DNA of 64,000 bases from Piscicola geometra (Eukaryota; Annelida; Clitellata; Hirudinida; Piscicolidae): assembly GCA_943735955.1 (NCBI GenBank), contig OX030962.1, forward strand, positions 1,576,110-1,640,109, written 5' to 3'. The translations under genes and the position numbers were made by a program. Every line of letters starts with the position of its first letter. Position 1 is the first letter of the stretch. Below, piece after piece: positions 10,506 through 21,663 of the stretch. The notes under the pieces were generated by a model that saw nothing but the letters and a program-made list of their open reading frames with translations, was not told the origin of the DNA and ran no database searches.

Positions 10506-12137
10506 TCACTGCCTGTCCTCCTGCCCTCTCCCCACAGCTCGTTTACTCCAATTTCCAAAAAGACCCCTTCGTATGTCTGACCGACTAGCAAAATCTTCTG
10601 CTGGTCTTATCAAATCCAGACTGTCAAGTATATCCTGATGGCCATGACAAATGGCCAGTGAATTCAAGCGAGGCTGTGTCATAGGTTCACGCAACAAAGT
10701 CTTAAGACGCCGCAAAGCACTAAAAGATCTTTCTGCAGTACATGACGTTATTGGACACACAAGCATCAACCTGATCAATCTTTCAACCTAAGGAAACAGG
10801 TGTCTGACTTCCGTGATCATAGCTTGCATTATTTTTTGCGTTTGTGCTAAAGTTCTGTATTCATTCTGGTCTTTAAACATAGCCAAGTGTAAACAAAGAC
10901 CAGTTTCATTTAACTCACGATACTCCTTGCAAATATCATGGTTCACTTCACCAGTTAGCAACATTGTCTTCAGCTACAAATATGAACGCAAACCAGAAGA
11001 ATCTCGATTGAACCTTATTGTGAGTTGCATGATTGCAATGTCTATGGCAGCGTAATATGCAGCTCGATAATGTTCCTCTGGTGTTGTTGCTACATAAGCT
11101 GGGCCCAGCCCACAATACTTTTGTGGTGGCTTTCGCACCCGAGGTACAGCAATCGGCTCGAGATCAAATACCAAAACCATACTGTTGACATCTCTGAAAA
11201 TGGCATTAAACAGTTCATCTGATCGTAGATGACGCAGTTCTTGCACAACTGAATCAGTCGCTGCAATCATTCCACTGAACTTTGCACTTGCTGACTGCAA
11301 CGACTTGTTTAACTGTTCGAAAAGTGAAAACACTAAAACAACTACATTGATGGCCAGTGTAGTAGTGCTCTGTAGAATAAAGGCCTCAAGCCTTTCAGCT
11401 GTATCAGCAGCAGTACCAATGGAAGCAATTGATTCCAAGCTAACAAGTACCACTTCATAATGTTCAAGCACAGAAGACACTGTAGATACTCTAGTCAGTC
11501 ATCTTGTAGGACAAAGAAGTTATATACTATACTTTTTATTGTGTGGCTCATCAGGAAAGGCAATTATAAGAGACACTAAAGCATCACTAAACTGCTTCTT
11601 GACCTTCCCTCAACGATTGTAAAAAGCACCTAACTCTTGGACAAACTGAAGTAAATTGCTCACAAAGGAATTTGCGGCAGCTGTGTGCTGGGCAACAAGA
11701 TTTACACAGTGTGCAGAACAGAGAAAAAACAATGCAAGCGGATGCTCACTGCTGATAATATCCTGACAACCATTATATCGGCCGTTCATGTTAGCAGCGC
11801 CGTCATAAGTCTGAGCTCTTAGTTTTTCTATAGGTAGCATAATTCTGATCAGAACATCTTTTACTACAGCAGATAATGTTTTTCCGATCGTGTCTGGTGG
11901 GCTGAATAAACCAATAAACTGTTCATTAACATTCAGAGCTTCAACAAAAAAACGAATGCATATCGATTCCAACTCTAACCCATTGCAGTCTTGTGTGTCG
12001 TTAACCACAACACCAAACTGGCTTGACTCGGCATTAACAGGGCACAATGTGTTTCTAACGATAAAATGAGGTAAAAGCCTCAGCATTTCTTTTTGGCAGT
12101 CATGTGATATAAAACTTGTAGTTTGATTTAACCACAA
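10506..12137 (-). pseudogene. hAT transposase, ZMYM1/DUF4371 type, broken
   Basis: Would catalyse cut-and-paste transposition. From N to C: 12137-11610 holds the DUF4371 region with KLRAQTYDGAANMNGRYNG (the 'DGAANMSG' catalytic motif) and HCVNLVAQH; about 11500 reads LCPTR then a stop where the family has tryptophan (CPTRW); 11480-10974 is the helical insertion region with VRKPPQKYCGLG; 10778-10506 is the dimerisation tail with CTAERSFSALRRLKTLLR and PRLNSLAICHGHQD. At least three frame breaks or stops separate these pieces. The BED/MYM finger region expected at the N-terminus is not seen. The source family has been domesticated in vertebrates as ZMYM1-like genes, but here it is bounded by transposon ends. 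Confidence 0.85.
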
Positions 12138-12389
12138 CTTTAGTTAATGTTCGAAGCCTTTTGAAATTAATTAACTTTGGTTAATCTAAAAAATTGAAAG
12201 GGCCGATATTGAAGTGGACCTCAGAATCCCCCTAGGAATATCGCCCATGCAAAACAAGTAGCACAATATGAATGATTTTTTAAATAAAAATTTAAATCTG
12301 TCTGCTTGCAAAAAGTGAACTAATATTTTCTGAAAAGCATTCTGAATGTCTGCTTGCGAAAATGGAAAAAATATATTAATGAATAAAAA

Positions 12390-12956
12390 TTCTGTTTCAT
12401 GCTATGGTTGACGATTATGCTTGTATTAAGATAGGAGTTGAGAAATTATTGTATTTGAAAAACTGAGGGGGGTCCATGTTAAGATGGACCCCAGGACCTC
12501 CCTAGCATCGCTGCCCATACATACTCACAATGTATTACTCTATTAGCATTTTTTATTCCATGGTTGACGATTAGGCTCGTATTAAAATTAGAGTTTAGAA
12601 ATGTGTATTTTTAAAGGAGTGAGGGGGTTCTTGTAGAGGTGGACTCCAGACCCCCTCAGGATTCCCGTCTACGCCATAGTGATTAAAAATAACTAGGTGA
12701 AATAGTATTTAAGTAAGTAAAGAATATTTTTGTTTTAGACAGCTATCACTATAACTACACATACTCACAATGTATTACTGTATAAACATTTACTTTTATG
12801 CCATGGTTGACGATTATGCTCATATCCAAATAGAAATTTTTAAATTCGAAAATGGTAAAAAAGTGGGGGGAGGGGTCCCTATTAAGGTGGACCCCCCCCC
12901 CCCAAAAAAAGTGGAGGGGTCCTGACGCCAGGACCCCCCCAGGATCGCCGCCCATG
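12390..12956. repeat. Three tandem copies of a hAT terminal unit
   Basis: Three units of about 150-280 bp share ATGGTTGACGATTA(T/G)GCT, a GAGGGGGTCC/GGTGGACC stretch and a CATCGCTGCCCAT/GATCGCCGCCCATG-like end (12505, 12668, 12955); two also share CATACTCACAATGTATTACT. A fourth weaker terminus lies at 12240. The last one is the outer element end. Confidence 0.75.
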
Positions 12957-12964
12957 ATTTATAC
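12957..12964. repeat. 8-bp target-site duplication, right
   Basis: ATTTATAC, one mismatch to AATTATAC at 10020-10027. Confidence 0.7.
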
Positions 12965-13129
12965 TAATGGTCAATAATAAGTGTAAAATAAATAAAAATA
13001 ATCATAATAATATAATATAGATATTTACTTTTTTTCTTAAATTTATTGTTATTATCATTTCAGTTTCAATCTTTAAAAAAAATATTATTTTGTCTATTTA
13101 AAAAAAATAATAATAAAACAAACAAAATA

Positions 13130-13145
13130 TATATATGTGTGTATA

Positions 13146-13185
<40 letters not shown>
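13130..13185. repeat. (TA)n microsatellite
   Basis: TATATATG followed by an unbroken TA run. No other feature is visible in 12965-13390, which is AT-rich. Confidence 0.9.
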
Positions 13186-13190
<5 letters not shown>

Positions 13191-13391
13191 GATTATATTG
13201 TTCAATTTCAATAACTTACTTTTCCTATACTTTCCATTTATTCATCTATCATTAACCCATTAACGCATGACTCAAAGGAATTAATTAATTTTTTTACAGT
13301 TTATTGAACAACTTATTCTAAAAAATAAAATAAAAAAATTAATCTGAAATATTGTATTAAAAAAAAGTTATAATGAAAAAAAAAAAGTCCT

Positions 13392-14323
13392 TTAAAAAGG
13401 ACACTATGCATTGCTACTGACGGTAATCACGGTTCGTGGTAGATGCTGAAGCACTCCAAATGTAAAGCTACATTACATTTAAGGCATTTCTTTTCCACTT
13501 TCTTTCCACATTGCTTGCACCTTTTTTGTCCATCTTCAATTTTACCAATAAAATGATCTTTTCCATCGTATCGGACATCTGCAATCACGCTTTTAGCTAA
13601 ATTCATGTATTTTTTTTTCTTTTTTGATCTGTTTGAAACCATATGAAAAATTATAAATATTTCAGTTTAACAGGAATAATAATAAAAACTCATCAATTTG
13701 GCCTAGATTTGATTTCACAACCTGACGTCTAAACTGCACACATGTAAATTTTTCTTTTTTATTATATTTTTTTAAAATGCACCAGGCATTGTGGACAGAG
13801 GCATCAATTAAAAATCCGAATGAAGGCCACCACCACTTTTTTAGCCTTATATTTATTCTAACATTTTCAATATTTTTATCCATTTGGTCCGTTCCAACCA
13901 TGTAATGATTATATCGGTTTATAAGGAAAGGCTGTGGAATTTGGACATGTTTTTTTTGAGATGCTGACCATCTTTTCACCTCTTTTATAGGCTCCACTCC
14001 ATGATTACTTGAAAGTAAAGTAACAACGCTATTATCATTCCACCTTACCACAATGATATTCGATTCTTCATCCAATAAATAGTCATATTTTCCTCTTGGC
14101 TTTTTTTTCATTATTTCAACATCTTAGACATTTTTCTATCCGGTTTTTTCAAACTGTGCCAGTTGCAAATATATTTTTATTTTTCGAACGTTCAATCAAC
14201 CTAAAAGAGGTGAAGAAATTATCAAAATATAACTCAAATGGAGTGTCTGTTGGTAAGCATTTTATTAGTTTAGATACCACCGATCCACTAAGTACCATCA
14301 GTATTACTGCATAGTGTCCTTAA
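13392..14323 (-). mobile_element. piggyBac element, internally deleted
   Basis: Both ends begin with TTAA: left TTAAAAAGGACACTATGCA, right (reverse complement) TTAAGGACACTATGCAGTAA. TTAA is the piggyBac target site. The element is only 0.93 kb because the transposase N-terminal half is missing and the right end joins directly to mid-transposase. Confidence 0.85.
13427..14310 (-). pseudogene. piggyBac transposase, C-terminal half
   Basis: Minus strand. From 14300: GSVVSKLIKCLPTDTPFELY then FDNFFTSFRLIERSKNKNIF and ATGTV, the classic DDE_Tnp_1_7 block with the catalytic Asp before NFFTS. A stop follows at TGTV. The frame resumes at 14111 (KPRGKYDYLLDEES, VVRWNDNSVVTLLS, TDQMDKNIENVRINIRLKKW). 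The C-terminal cysteine finger is at 13642-13427: RCKQCGKKVEKKCLKCNVAL then HLECFSIYH. Family length is near 600 residues; about half is left. Confidence 0.88.
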
Positions 14324-14695
14324 AAAAGGACACTCAATAAAATACATGTTTTGGAAATATTATTACATGTAAAATGAAATTTATTTTAAAATAAGATATA
14401 AGAATGAATAACAATAAAATAATCTTATACATTATGAATGGTAGACATTAAATAAAATTATAATTAACTTTTTTTCATGAGCCATGACAAAAATACAAAA
14501 AATTTAGTTATCGCTTTTGAAAAATCAGAATATCGAAACAATCTATCAATTTCAAATCACAAATTTTTTTAAACAAAGACTTCAGTTTATATAGGACAAG
14601 ATTAATTGCAAAGATAATAAATATAATCAAGATAACTATTATAAAAAAAACTTTTTATTGCTGTAATATTATTATCAAATTTTCCATAATCAAGT

Positions 14696-14760
14696 GGTCT
14701 TGAAGCCCGTCCGGGTTTACGTCACGTTAATAATACTCGTCGTTGTATCGTATTGTATTA
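14696..14760 (+). repeat. LINE/SINE 3' tail fragment, + orientation
   Basis: GTCTTGAAGCCCGTCCGGGT, TTAATAATACTCGTCGTTGT and a TATTGTATT tail. Same segment as 40797-40860, 43063-43122 and 54353-54425 (all minus), and related to the 3' end of the SINEs at 18620, 51411 and 59606. Confidence 0.7.
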
Positions 14761-15927
14761 GACAAAGGAGGGGTAATCGATGTTATTTACACTGATTTTA
14801 TGAAAGCAATTGATAAGGTACCGCATAAAAAATTAATATATAAATTAGAAAATTATGGAATTGGTTATAAAACATGCAGGTGGATAAGTAATATTCTAAA
14901 TGATAGGGTACAGAGGGTTAATGCTAATGGTGTTAAATCACAATGGGTAAAAGTAAAAAGTGGCATTCCCCAAGGATCAGTCTTGAGTCCATTATTATTT
15001 GTTTTATTTATCAACGATCTGCCAGAGAGAGTGAGTTCAAATATATTTATGTACGCTGATGATTGTAAAATACATCAACAAATTAATGAAATAGAGGATC
15101 AAACAAGACTACAAGAAGATATAAACAAAGTAGTGGAATGGAGTGTGCAATGGGACCTGAGACTTCATCCACATTCATGTAAACTATTGCAGATATACAG
15201 AAATAAAAAGGAAGAAAGAGTTTATTCTATGCAGGATTATGAAGGAAGTCAGGTAGTTTTAGAAAGTATAGAGTATGAAAAAGACCTTGGTGTAATTATA
15301 GACAAAAATTTAAAATTCCATATTCACATACAAAAACAAGTAAATAAAGCTAACCAATTATTAGGGCTAATAAGAAGAATGTTTAAATTTATTGATGCAA
15401 AAACATTTAGATTATTATTTAAAGGTATAGTCAGGCCCCATCTAGAATACCTTAGCAGTGTATGGAGTCCTTCATTGAAAAATCAAATTGATTGCATAGA
15501 AAATGTACAAAGAAGGGCTACAAAATTGCTACCTTATCTAAAAGACAAGACATACAACGATAGACTTAAAGTAATTAAGTTACCAACATTAAAATACCGA
15601 AGACTTCGAGGAGACATGATCGAAACCTATAAAATACTTAATAATAAATATGATAGTAAAATAACGGAAGATATTTTTACACTTAATACAAGGCAATCAA
15701 GAGGAAACTCACTAAAATTATCCAGAAAACAGTGCCAAAAGAATACAAGAAATTTTTTTCATACACATAGAGTGGTAACAGTTTGGAATAGCTTGCCTGA
15801 TGAGATCGTAAAAGCTGAAAATACAGATAAATTTAAAATAAAATTAGATAAATACTGGGAAAACCATCCCATGATGTACAACTATAAGTGCGACTATGAC
15901 ATAATAGTAAAAAATAATTTAAACTAA
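14743..15927 (+). pseudogene. CR1-like LINE reverse transcriptase, 5'-truncated
   Basis: A 394-codon open frame without internal stops. It starts inside the RT domain (VIDVIYTDFMKAIDKVPHKK), then SGIPQGSVLSPLLFVLFIND and the catalytic MYADDCKIH at about 15050. The C-terminal part has YEKDLGVIIDKNLKFHIHIQ, HLEYLSSVWSPSLK and TVWNSLPDEIVKAEN. The endonuclease and RT motifs 0-1 are absent, so the first ATG is not a true start. It begins directly after the 3'-tail fragment at 14696-14760. The intact downstream frame suggests recent insertion. Confidence 0.85.
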
Positions 15928-16092
15928 AACATAAAGTGGTAACAGTTTGGAATAGCTTGCCTGATTAGATCGTTAAAGCTGAAAATACAGATAAATTTAA
16001 AATAAAATTAGATAAATACTGGGAAACCATCCCATGATGTACAACTATAAGTGCGACTATGACATAATAGTAAAAAATAATTTATATACATA
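15765..16092 (+). repeat. Tandem duplication, 164-bp period, of LINE 3' end
   Basis: AGTGGTAACAGTTTGGAATA occurs at 15771 and again at 15935; the following 150 bp match with a few changes, including a one-base loss in GGGAAA(A)CCATCC and a stop TGATTAG in copy 2. Confidence 0.9.
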
Positions 16093-16548
16093 AACATAAA
16101 TATATATTTTTTTTTATAATAATTATTATTAGATATATATGTCTATTTTTATTTTTTAATTTTTATTTATTTATTATTTTATTCTTTTTCACTATTATTA
16201 TTAATAATATATTTTTTTTAAACCATTATAGAAGTCAAAAGATCTGCGTGGTTTTAACTCCCTAAACTAAACTAAATGTCAGTCAAAGGGATTTGCAAGG
16301 AATTAAAAACATTCAAATTTTATTATTGTCATTTAATAAAATCCTAATTTACAACTGTAGCTCAGGATATTCAGAACGCACACCGATCAAAAATTCACAC
16401 AATTCATTTTTTCCAAACACTGCTTTTAAAAATTATCCTTTTCAATTCAATTAGTTTATCATCAAGTTTTGTGTTAAGGAGATTATTATATTGATACACG
16501 GTTTTTTTTATCCATTATTGGATCTTCTTCATCATATTTAAACATATT

Positions 16549-16848
<300 letters not shown>

Positions 16849-16859
16849 TAAACATATTT

Positions 16860-17115
16860 AGAAGAACCTTAAATTATTCTTTACTGTAACAGTTAGCAAT
16901 GTCACCTCTCAGAAACATCTTCTATTGATTCTAAAAATGCTGAAAAACATGAAATATTTTTTCTCACGTTGGTCAGCCACTTAGCATTCTTCTGCTGAAA
17001 TGCAAAGATCCATGAGACGGGACAAGTTGGTACTCTCGCCTTGCACTGACAGATTCAATTCCTTAAGAATACCGAAAATACCTGAAAGATATGCGACAAG
17101 ATAAATATTGTAGAA
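16860..17115 (-). pseudogene. hAT (GTF2IRD2/ZBED-like) mid-transposase scrap
   Basis: Minus-strand translation LVAYLSGIFGILKELNLSVQ then GESTNLSRLMDLCISAEEC-stop matches the 'LAYL.DIF..LN.LNL.LQG' segment of this hAT group. The (AC)n array lies directly downstream of it. Confidence 0.65.
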
Positions 17116-17559
17116 GCTGAAAAAATCTATCAAAACAGAAAATTGATAAGTTGACAAAAGGTTAAAAAGTTAATTGTACAGTCGATAATTTACTTCTTTT
17201 CTAGCCAATACATTCTTTAAGTGCATTTCATAGTCTTGCAAATTGCAATATGTTTCAATAATAGCTGGTTTTAGTTTTTAATATTAGTTTGAATTTATTA
17301 ATTACATTTTTATTAACCGTTAATGCCGATTATGTGCACCGGCTGTACACAGTTAATCATTTTCGGAAGTCCACTTTGAGCTCTACTAGACTCAAAACTA
17401 TTTCAATTAGATAAATGAAGTCTTTATAATAAGGATATATAAAAAATATTTAATGAAAGTTGTATGTTTTAAAAATGTTAAGTTATAAGCCTTTTTGTAA
17501 AAGGGGATTGACTGTGTACACCTTCCTCCTATCGATGTATTGATTTTCTAATCCCGAAG

Positions 17560-18236
17560 ACGATCCTTCTTACGTGAAGAGAGATGATGTTGACGGGCCT
17601 GAAGACTTTGCAACTCACGACCACTCCACCTACAACAGCCACATTAACAACAATAGTCTCAAAGCAAACATTTACAGTTTGGATGAAGACGAGTGCATGA
17701 AGGCTATGCAGAACACAGCCACCTTGAAGTCAGGAGTGTACTCTGTTGATTCAAAAAGGCTCAAACTGATGCAGCAAGATCAACTTCAACAACAACTGCC
17801 ACAACTACTGCACAAGACAGAGCTATTACATCTGCACTCGCCTAAGAAAATAGTTGAAGTTTTACAAAATGGAACTTTTGAACAAAAATCTCAGCTTCAA
17901 CGTTCGGAAGTGAACATCAATGGATTGCAGCCACTAGATCAACAACAACCTAAACAACATACGAAATCCTATATGCAAACCACGAAACAACAATCTCAAC
18001 ACAAGACAGGTCAAAACCACAAGACCAAAACAATAATAGTACCACAACTTAAACAATTACAACAACCACTACCTCAAAAACTATCCCAACAACAACTAGA
18101 AAGAAGCACACAAAAACAATCACAACAAGAAAATAAAACACACAAAAAATCACAACTACTTGTCCCTTACTCTCTCTCCTCATCTTACAAACCTTTCTCA
18201 ACCTCCTCAACATCTCTTTCCACCTCCTATTTCTAA
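17560..18236 (+). CDS. Gln-rich exon of an unidentified host gene
   Basis: The open frame begins after ATCCCGAAG and reads DPSYVKRDDVDGPEDF, then YSLDEDECMKAMQNTATLKS, before a long Gln/Lys/Thr-rich tail and a stop TAA at 18236. Codon use is mixed and unlike the surrounding AT-rich DNA. If spliced from the donor at 7238 (phase 1), the two leading bases AC complete an Asp codon and the frame is kept, so it may be the terminal exon of the SH3BP5-like gene. No domain is recognised; a separate gene is equally possible. Confidence 0.45.
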
Positions 18237-18564
18237 CATGTTTTCAATGCATTAATATGTTCGAAAATTGATTTTGTTGATTATTTCACGTTTTTGAGTT
18301 ACTAATATTTCTTTTCCATCGCAGTTAATGGGCTTATATCTAAAGTTAACCACTTTAACGATGAAAAATGCAAGAGTTAATGTACCTTAAATACTCACGG
18401 TAGATAACATAACCTTTGCCGTATCGCTATAATTTTCGCTGTGTACCGTGATAATTCACCATTGTTTCACAATTTTCTGAGAATTTTCACTGACGTATTT
18501 ATACCTTATTCCCTTTTTTCTATAAATTTTCAGTACGATTTGTCACCCTCATTGCAAACCTTAA

Positions 18565-18835
18565 AATTAACTGTAGCCTTAACCCTAAACATAACTCTAA
18601 CAATAACCCGAACAATAGCGAACGGGTAGCCGAGTCGGCAACGAGTCTCGGCTTGAGCAATAATGAAAGGTTCGATTGCAACCAGTGCACTAGTAACCCA
18701 AAGGCGCAAATGAAAATATGTAGCCTAAGTGGCCTCGAAGCTCGTAATAGGGTTATATGCCACTATAATAATGCTCGTCATTATTATTATTCTTATTATT
18801 ATTCTAACCTTAACCCTAACCATAACCTAATACTT
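18565..18835. repeat. Degenerate telomere-like (CCCTAA) repeats split by a SINE
   Basis: AACCCTAAACATAACTCTAAC lies left of the SINE and CTAACCTTAACCCTAACC right of it. Interstitial telomere-like sequence. Confidence 0.6.
18620..18803 (+). mobile_element. tRNA-derived SINE, family A
   Basis: Starts GAACGGGTAGCCGAGTCGG. A-box TAGCCGAGTCGG at 18627 and B-box GGTTCGATTGC at 18669 form an RNA polymerase III promoter. The body ends GAAGCTCG...TAATAATGCTCGTC and an (ATT)n tail. Copies at 51411 and 59606. Confidence 0.85.
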
Positions 18836-18879
18836 AGTTTATCTAAAAATGTGAAGTGAAAAAAAATTAGTTTAAAAAA

Positions 18880-18955
18880 AAGTATGGATTTTGAACTCGG
18901 ATCGCCAGATGCCCAGTCAGGAGTTCTAACCACTATTATAGTATAACACTACAGG
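18880..18955 (-). repeat. tRNA-like sequence or SINE head
   Basis: On the minus strand ATAGTGGTTAGAACTCCTGA, then CCGAGTTCAAAATCC, resemble an A-box and a B-box at tRNA spacing. No cloverleaf was verified; likely another SINE head or tRNA pseudogene. Confidence 0.4.
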
Positions 18956-18959
18956 TATA

Positions 18960-20620
18960 ATAATTTGTCATTGATTACACTTATAACACGATATAACGTA
19001 ATGCTATATGCAAACCAGATTTATTATGCTATACATTTTAGTATAGGGAAGAGCGGGGCAAGATGCCCAATAGGGACAAGAATTGCATGGGTGTTTTTAT
19101 AAAATATAAATGCGATATAAAATTTTCAAGTTTACCATTTTTTCGACAATATTTATGTCTTTTATGTAAAGCATTTCTTGCTAACTTCCATTACGCTTGC
19201 AGACGCCAGACGCCTAAATTTGTTTAGTGATACATTGAAGTAAGTTTGGTTAATTTGTTTCTTCTTATTTTAATTTATTTTACAAAACACTAACAATAAA
19301 CTTTCATTTAAAAATAATAATATTTTATTCTGCAATCAATTACAGCAAAATTAACTTATAATTTCCCATTCGTGACATCTCATTTTTGAATAAGTTTGGA
19401 AATATACCTGTGGGGTAAGCCGCACTCAACTGATCTAATTAAGAAACTTCTCAATTATTTTAGGGCTTTTGGAACAAAATTGTAATTGTTTTTTTTTTAA
19501 TTGGAATATAAATTAACTTAGAATATTAAATTTTATTTCTCAATGCATTACTAAAAATTACACATTAAATTTGGCTTCCTTTATGATGATCTCAAAAAAA
19601 TTCTTGAACAATTTTTCAAAATGTGAAAAATTAAGAAAAAAAGCAAGACATGTCGAATCTGCGGGTGTTTTAACAAGCTCCCCCTATAAGAAAAAAGTTG
19701 GAAAAAAAGAAAAACAAAAAGTAACCAAATAATTAAATAATTAAAATAAAAAGTTTTAAAAAAGAGAAAAAAATCTTACTATTATTTGATATGTGAAGGG
19801 TTACACATTGATTCTTCCAGTGAAAAAGGAATCCAGGGTGGCAAATGTGATGGATGGGCAAATGAAGATTGTACCGATTGACTCAGCTCTTAAGAATTCC
19901 TATGACCATTTTCAGTTCCATAAATTATAGATTGGGAAAAAATATTAAAAAATGTGTTTATTCTTTTCATTTAAAATTGAAAGATTAATTTCTATGCGAT
20001 TATTTTCCTTCTTCAGTTTTAAAATTACTAAAAGATTGAACCAATTAACACTTTTTTTAAATTATTTCCATTTAAAATTGTTTTATTGAAATATTAACAG
20101 ATTCAGTTGTATTTCCTTGTTAGATTTCTTTAAATGATCAAAAATAAAGTTAAAGAAAAAAAAGCATTTAAATGTCTTGCCCCGTTATGGTACCTTTGGT
20201 AGGGGGAGGGCATGAGTAAGCAAAAATCGAAAATTTTGAAATTTGTTACGTCCACTTGAAATATGATTCACTAGATTATTTCATGAATATTTAATATTGG
20301 AAGTTGGTACTTTTGATGAAGCTCCCCCCCCCCCACACCTAAAAAACTAAATCAAAGTTTTCATGTAAAAATGAATCATTTGATAATTTAAATTAATTAA
20401 ATTTTACGATAATAAAGTTTTTTTAAATTGAATACTTAATATAATATAATATAACTATTATTAAAAAAATATTTTTGCCGCCCACACTACACTGGGCTTC
20501 AGCAATAGCACAAACTTCTGCAATTGGTTGAAACGCATATAAGGATATATCAGGTTTTAGAAAGTTTTATGGTAGAAATAAACGTTTATAGAAAAAATTC
20601 TAGTGTAATTGGATATGCAT
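18960..20620. other. AT-rich stretch with element-like ends
   Basis: No gene seen. GAGCGGGGCAAGATGCCC at 19050 and CTTGCCCCGTTATGG at 20176 are inverted CGGGGCAAGA motifs that could bound a 1.1-kb non-autonomous element. It contains copy 2 of the dispersed repeat (19515-19750). Confidence 0.4.
19515..19750. repeat. Dispersed repeat, copy 2
   Basis: Aligns by eye with 4736-4982 over the whole length. Confidence 0.5.
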
Positions 20621-21034
20621 TGGACATGTGTCTTCAGCTGGTGGCTCCCGAGCTCAGCAAAACCCTGAAACCGATTCAATGAGTTTCTTCTCTACTTTGA
20701 GCAAAGAGAGCTGTTTTTTACAAATACAACAAGTTCAGGTTTTTTTCAAGGCAAAAACAATTCTTATTCACCACTTTAATGATCTCGCTGAAATCTCAAG
20801 CCAGAACCTACAGATAAACAATCGCCTAGCCTGTTGAAATAAACGCAAGCGAATGATTTAAAAAAAAACTCATAAGAAATAGACCAGTGGGGGCAGCTAT
20901 AGTATTGAAGCCTTGAAGAATGCCATTTATGACGTAGTTGTGTGGTAAATAAACAGTTTTTCACTAGTTAAGAGCATGAAACAAACACTACTGGCTCTCT
21001 TAGCTCCCTTACGTTAAATAATAGTATGCAAACG

Positions 21035-21210
21035 CTGAAATCCATGGGCGGCGATCCTGGGGGGTTCTGGAGTCCGGACCCCTCCTCCACTTTTTGGTAA
21101 TGAAGGGGTCCACTTTGATGGTTTCGACCCTAGGACTCCCCCAAGATCACCGTCAATGCTGAGTAAGACCTCTCCAAGATTTTCAGCAAATCGCCGCTCC
21201 TGCTGAAATC
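21035..21210. mobile_element. 160-bp hAT MITE with perfect 8-bp target duplication
   Basis: CTGAAATC at 21035-21042 and again at 21203-21210 flank an element starting CATGGGCGGCGATCCTGG and ending CAGCAAATCGCCGCTCCTG. Its right end, reversed, reads CAGGAGCGGCGATTTGCTGA and AAATCTTGG, nearly the left end of the hAT at 10028. It is a deletion derivative mobilised by that family. Confidence 0.88.
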
Positions 21211-21444
21211 ACTATTTTGTTTAAGTTGTGAAGCTTTGATTATTTTCCGCGATCATGTTTTAACTTTTATGCACGTTTAAATAGGCTTTGCTGCAAAAAA
21301 TAAATATGATTATAATACTGAAGCTCTTGTGCTGCTTAATTATTAGTTAATTATTATAAATTCAGAATTACCGCAAATAATTAATGCTGTAAATTAAAGA
21401 TAATTACGGATGTCTAGATTTTTACAAAAATCGCATTCGATTTA

Positions 21445-21590
21445 CGGAGACCTCATCCTAGAGGACTTCATCCTAGGGGACCTCATCCTAGAAGATCCCA
21501 TCCTAGGGGACCTCATCTTAGGAGACCCCACCCTGGAGAACTCATCTTGCGGATATCTCACCCTGTGGAGACCTCATCTTGTAGAAATTT
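21445..21590. repeat. 15-bp minisatellite (CCTCATCCTAGGGGA)n
   Basis: About nine diverged units. The + frame gives a period of five residues (LILGD). Confidence 0.85.
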
Positions 21591-21663
21591 AATCGTGAAA
21601 TTTTATAGATTAAACAATGAAATTTTTGTTCAAATATTAAATAAAAAGAATTATATAGTTACT

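Larger units (their letters stand above)
10028..12956 (-). mobile_element. hAT transposon (ZMYM1/DUF4371 type), full span
   Basis: Left end CAGGGGTGGCGATCTGCGG, right end reading inward CATGGGCGGCGATCCTGG; both fit the CA.GGGCGGCGAT terminal inverted repeat also seen at 21043 and 25034. The flanking 8-bp duplication is typical of hAT. The transposase lies inside on the minus strand (10506-12137). A mariner-like MITE end (10250-10454) sits in the left flank of the element and three tandem terminal-like units lie at its right (12390-12956). Confidence 0.8.

Noticed and set aside
10506..12137. Domesticated ZMYM1-like host gene
   Set aside because: Frames are broken, and inverted ends plus an 8-bp duplication surround it.
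18880..18955. Functional tRNA gene
   Set aside because: Box-like motifs are present, but the B-box deviates (GTTCAAAATCC) and no acceptor stem could be paired by eye.
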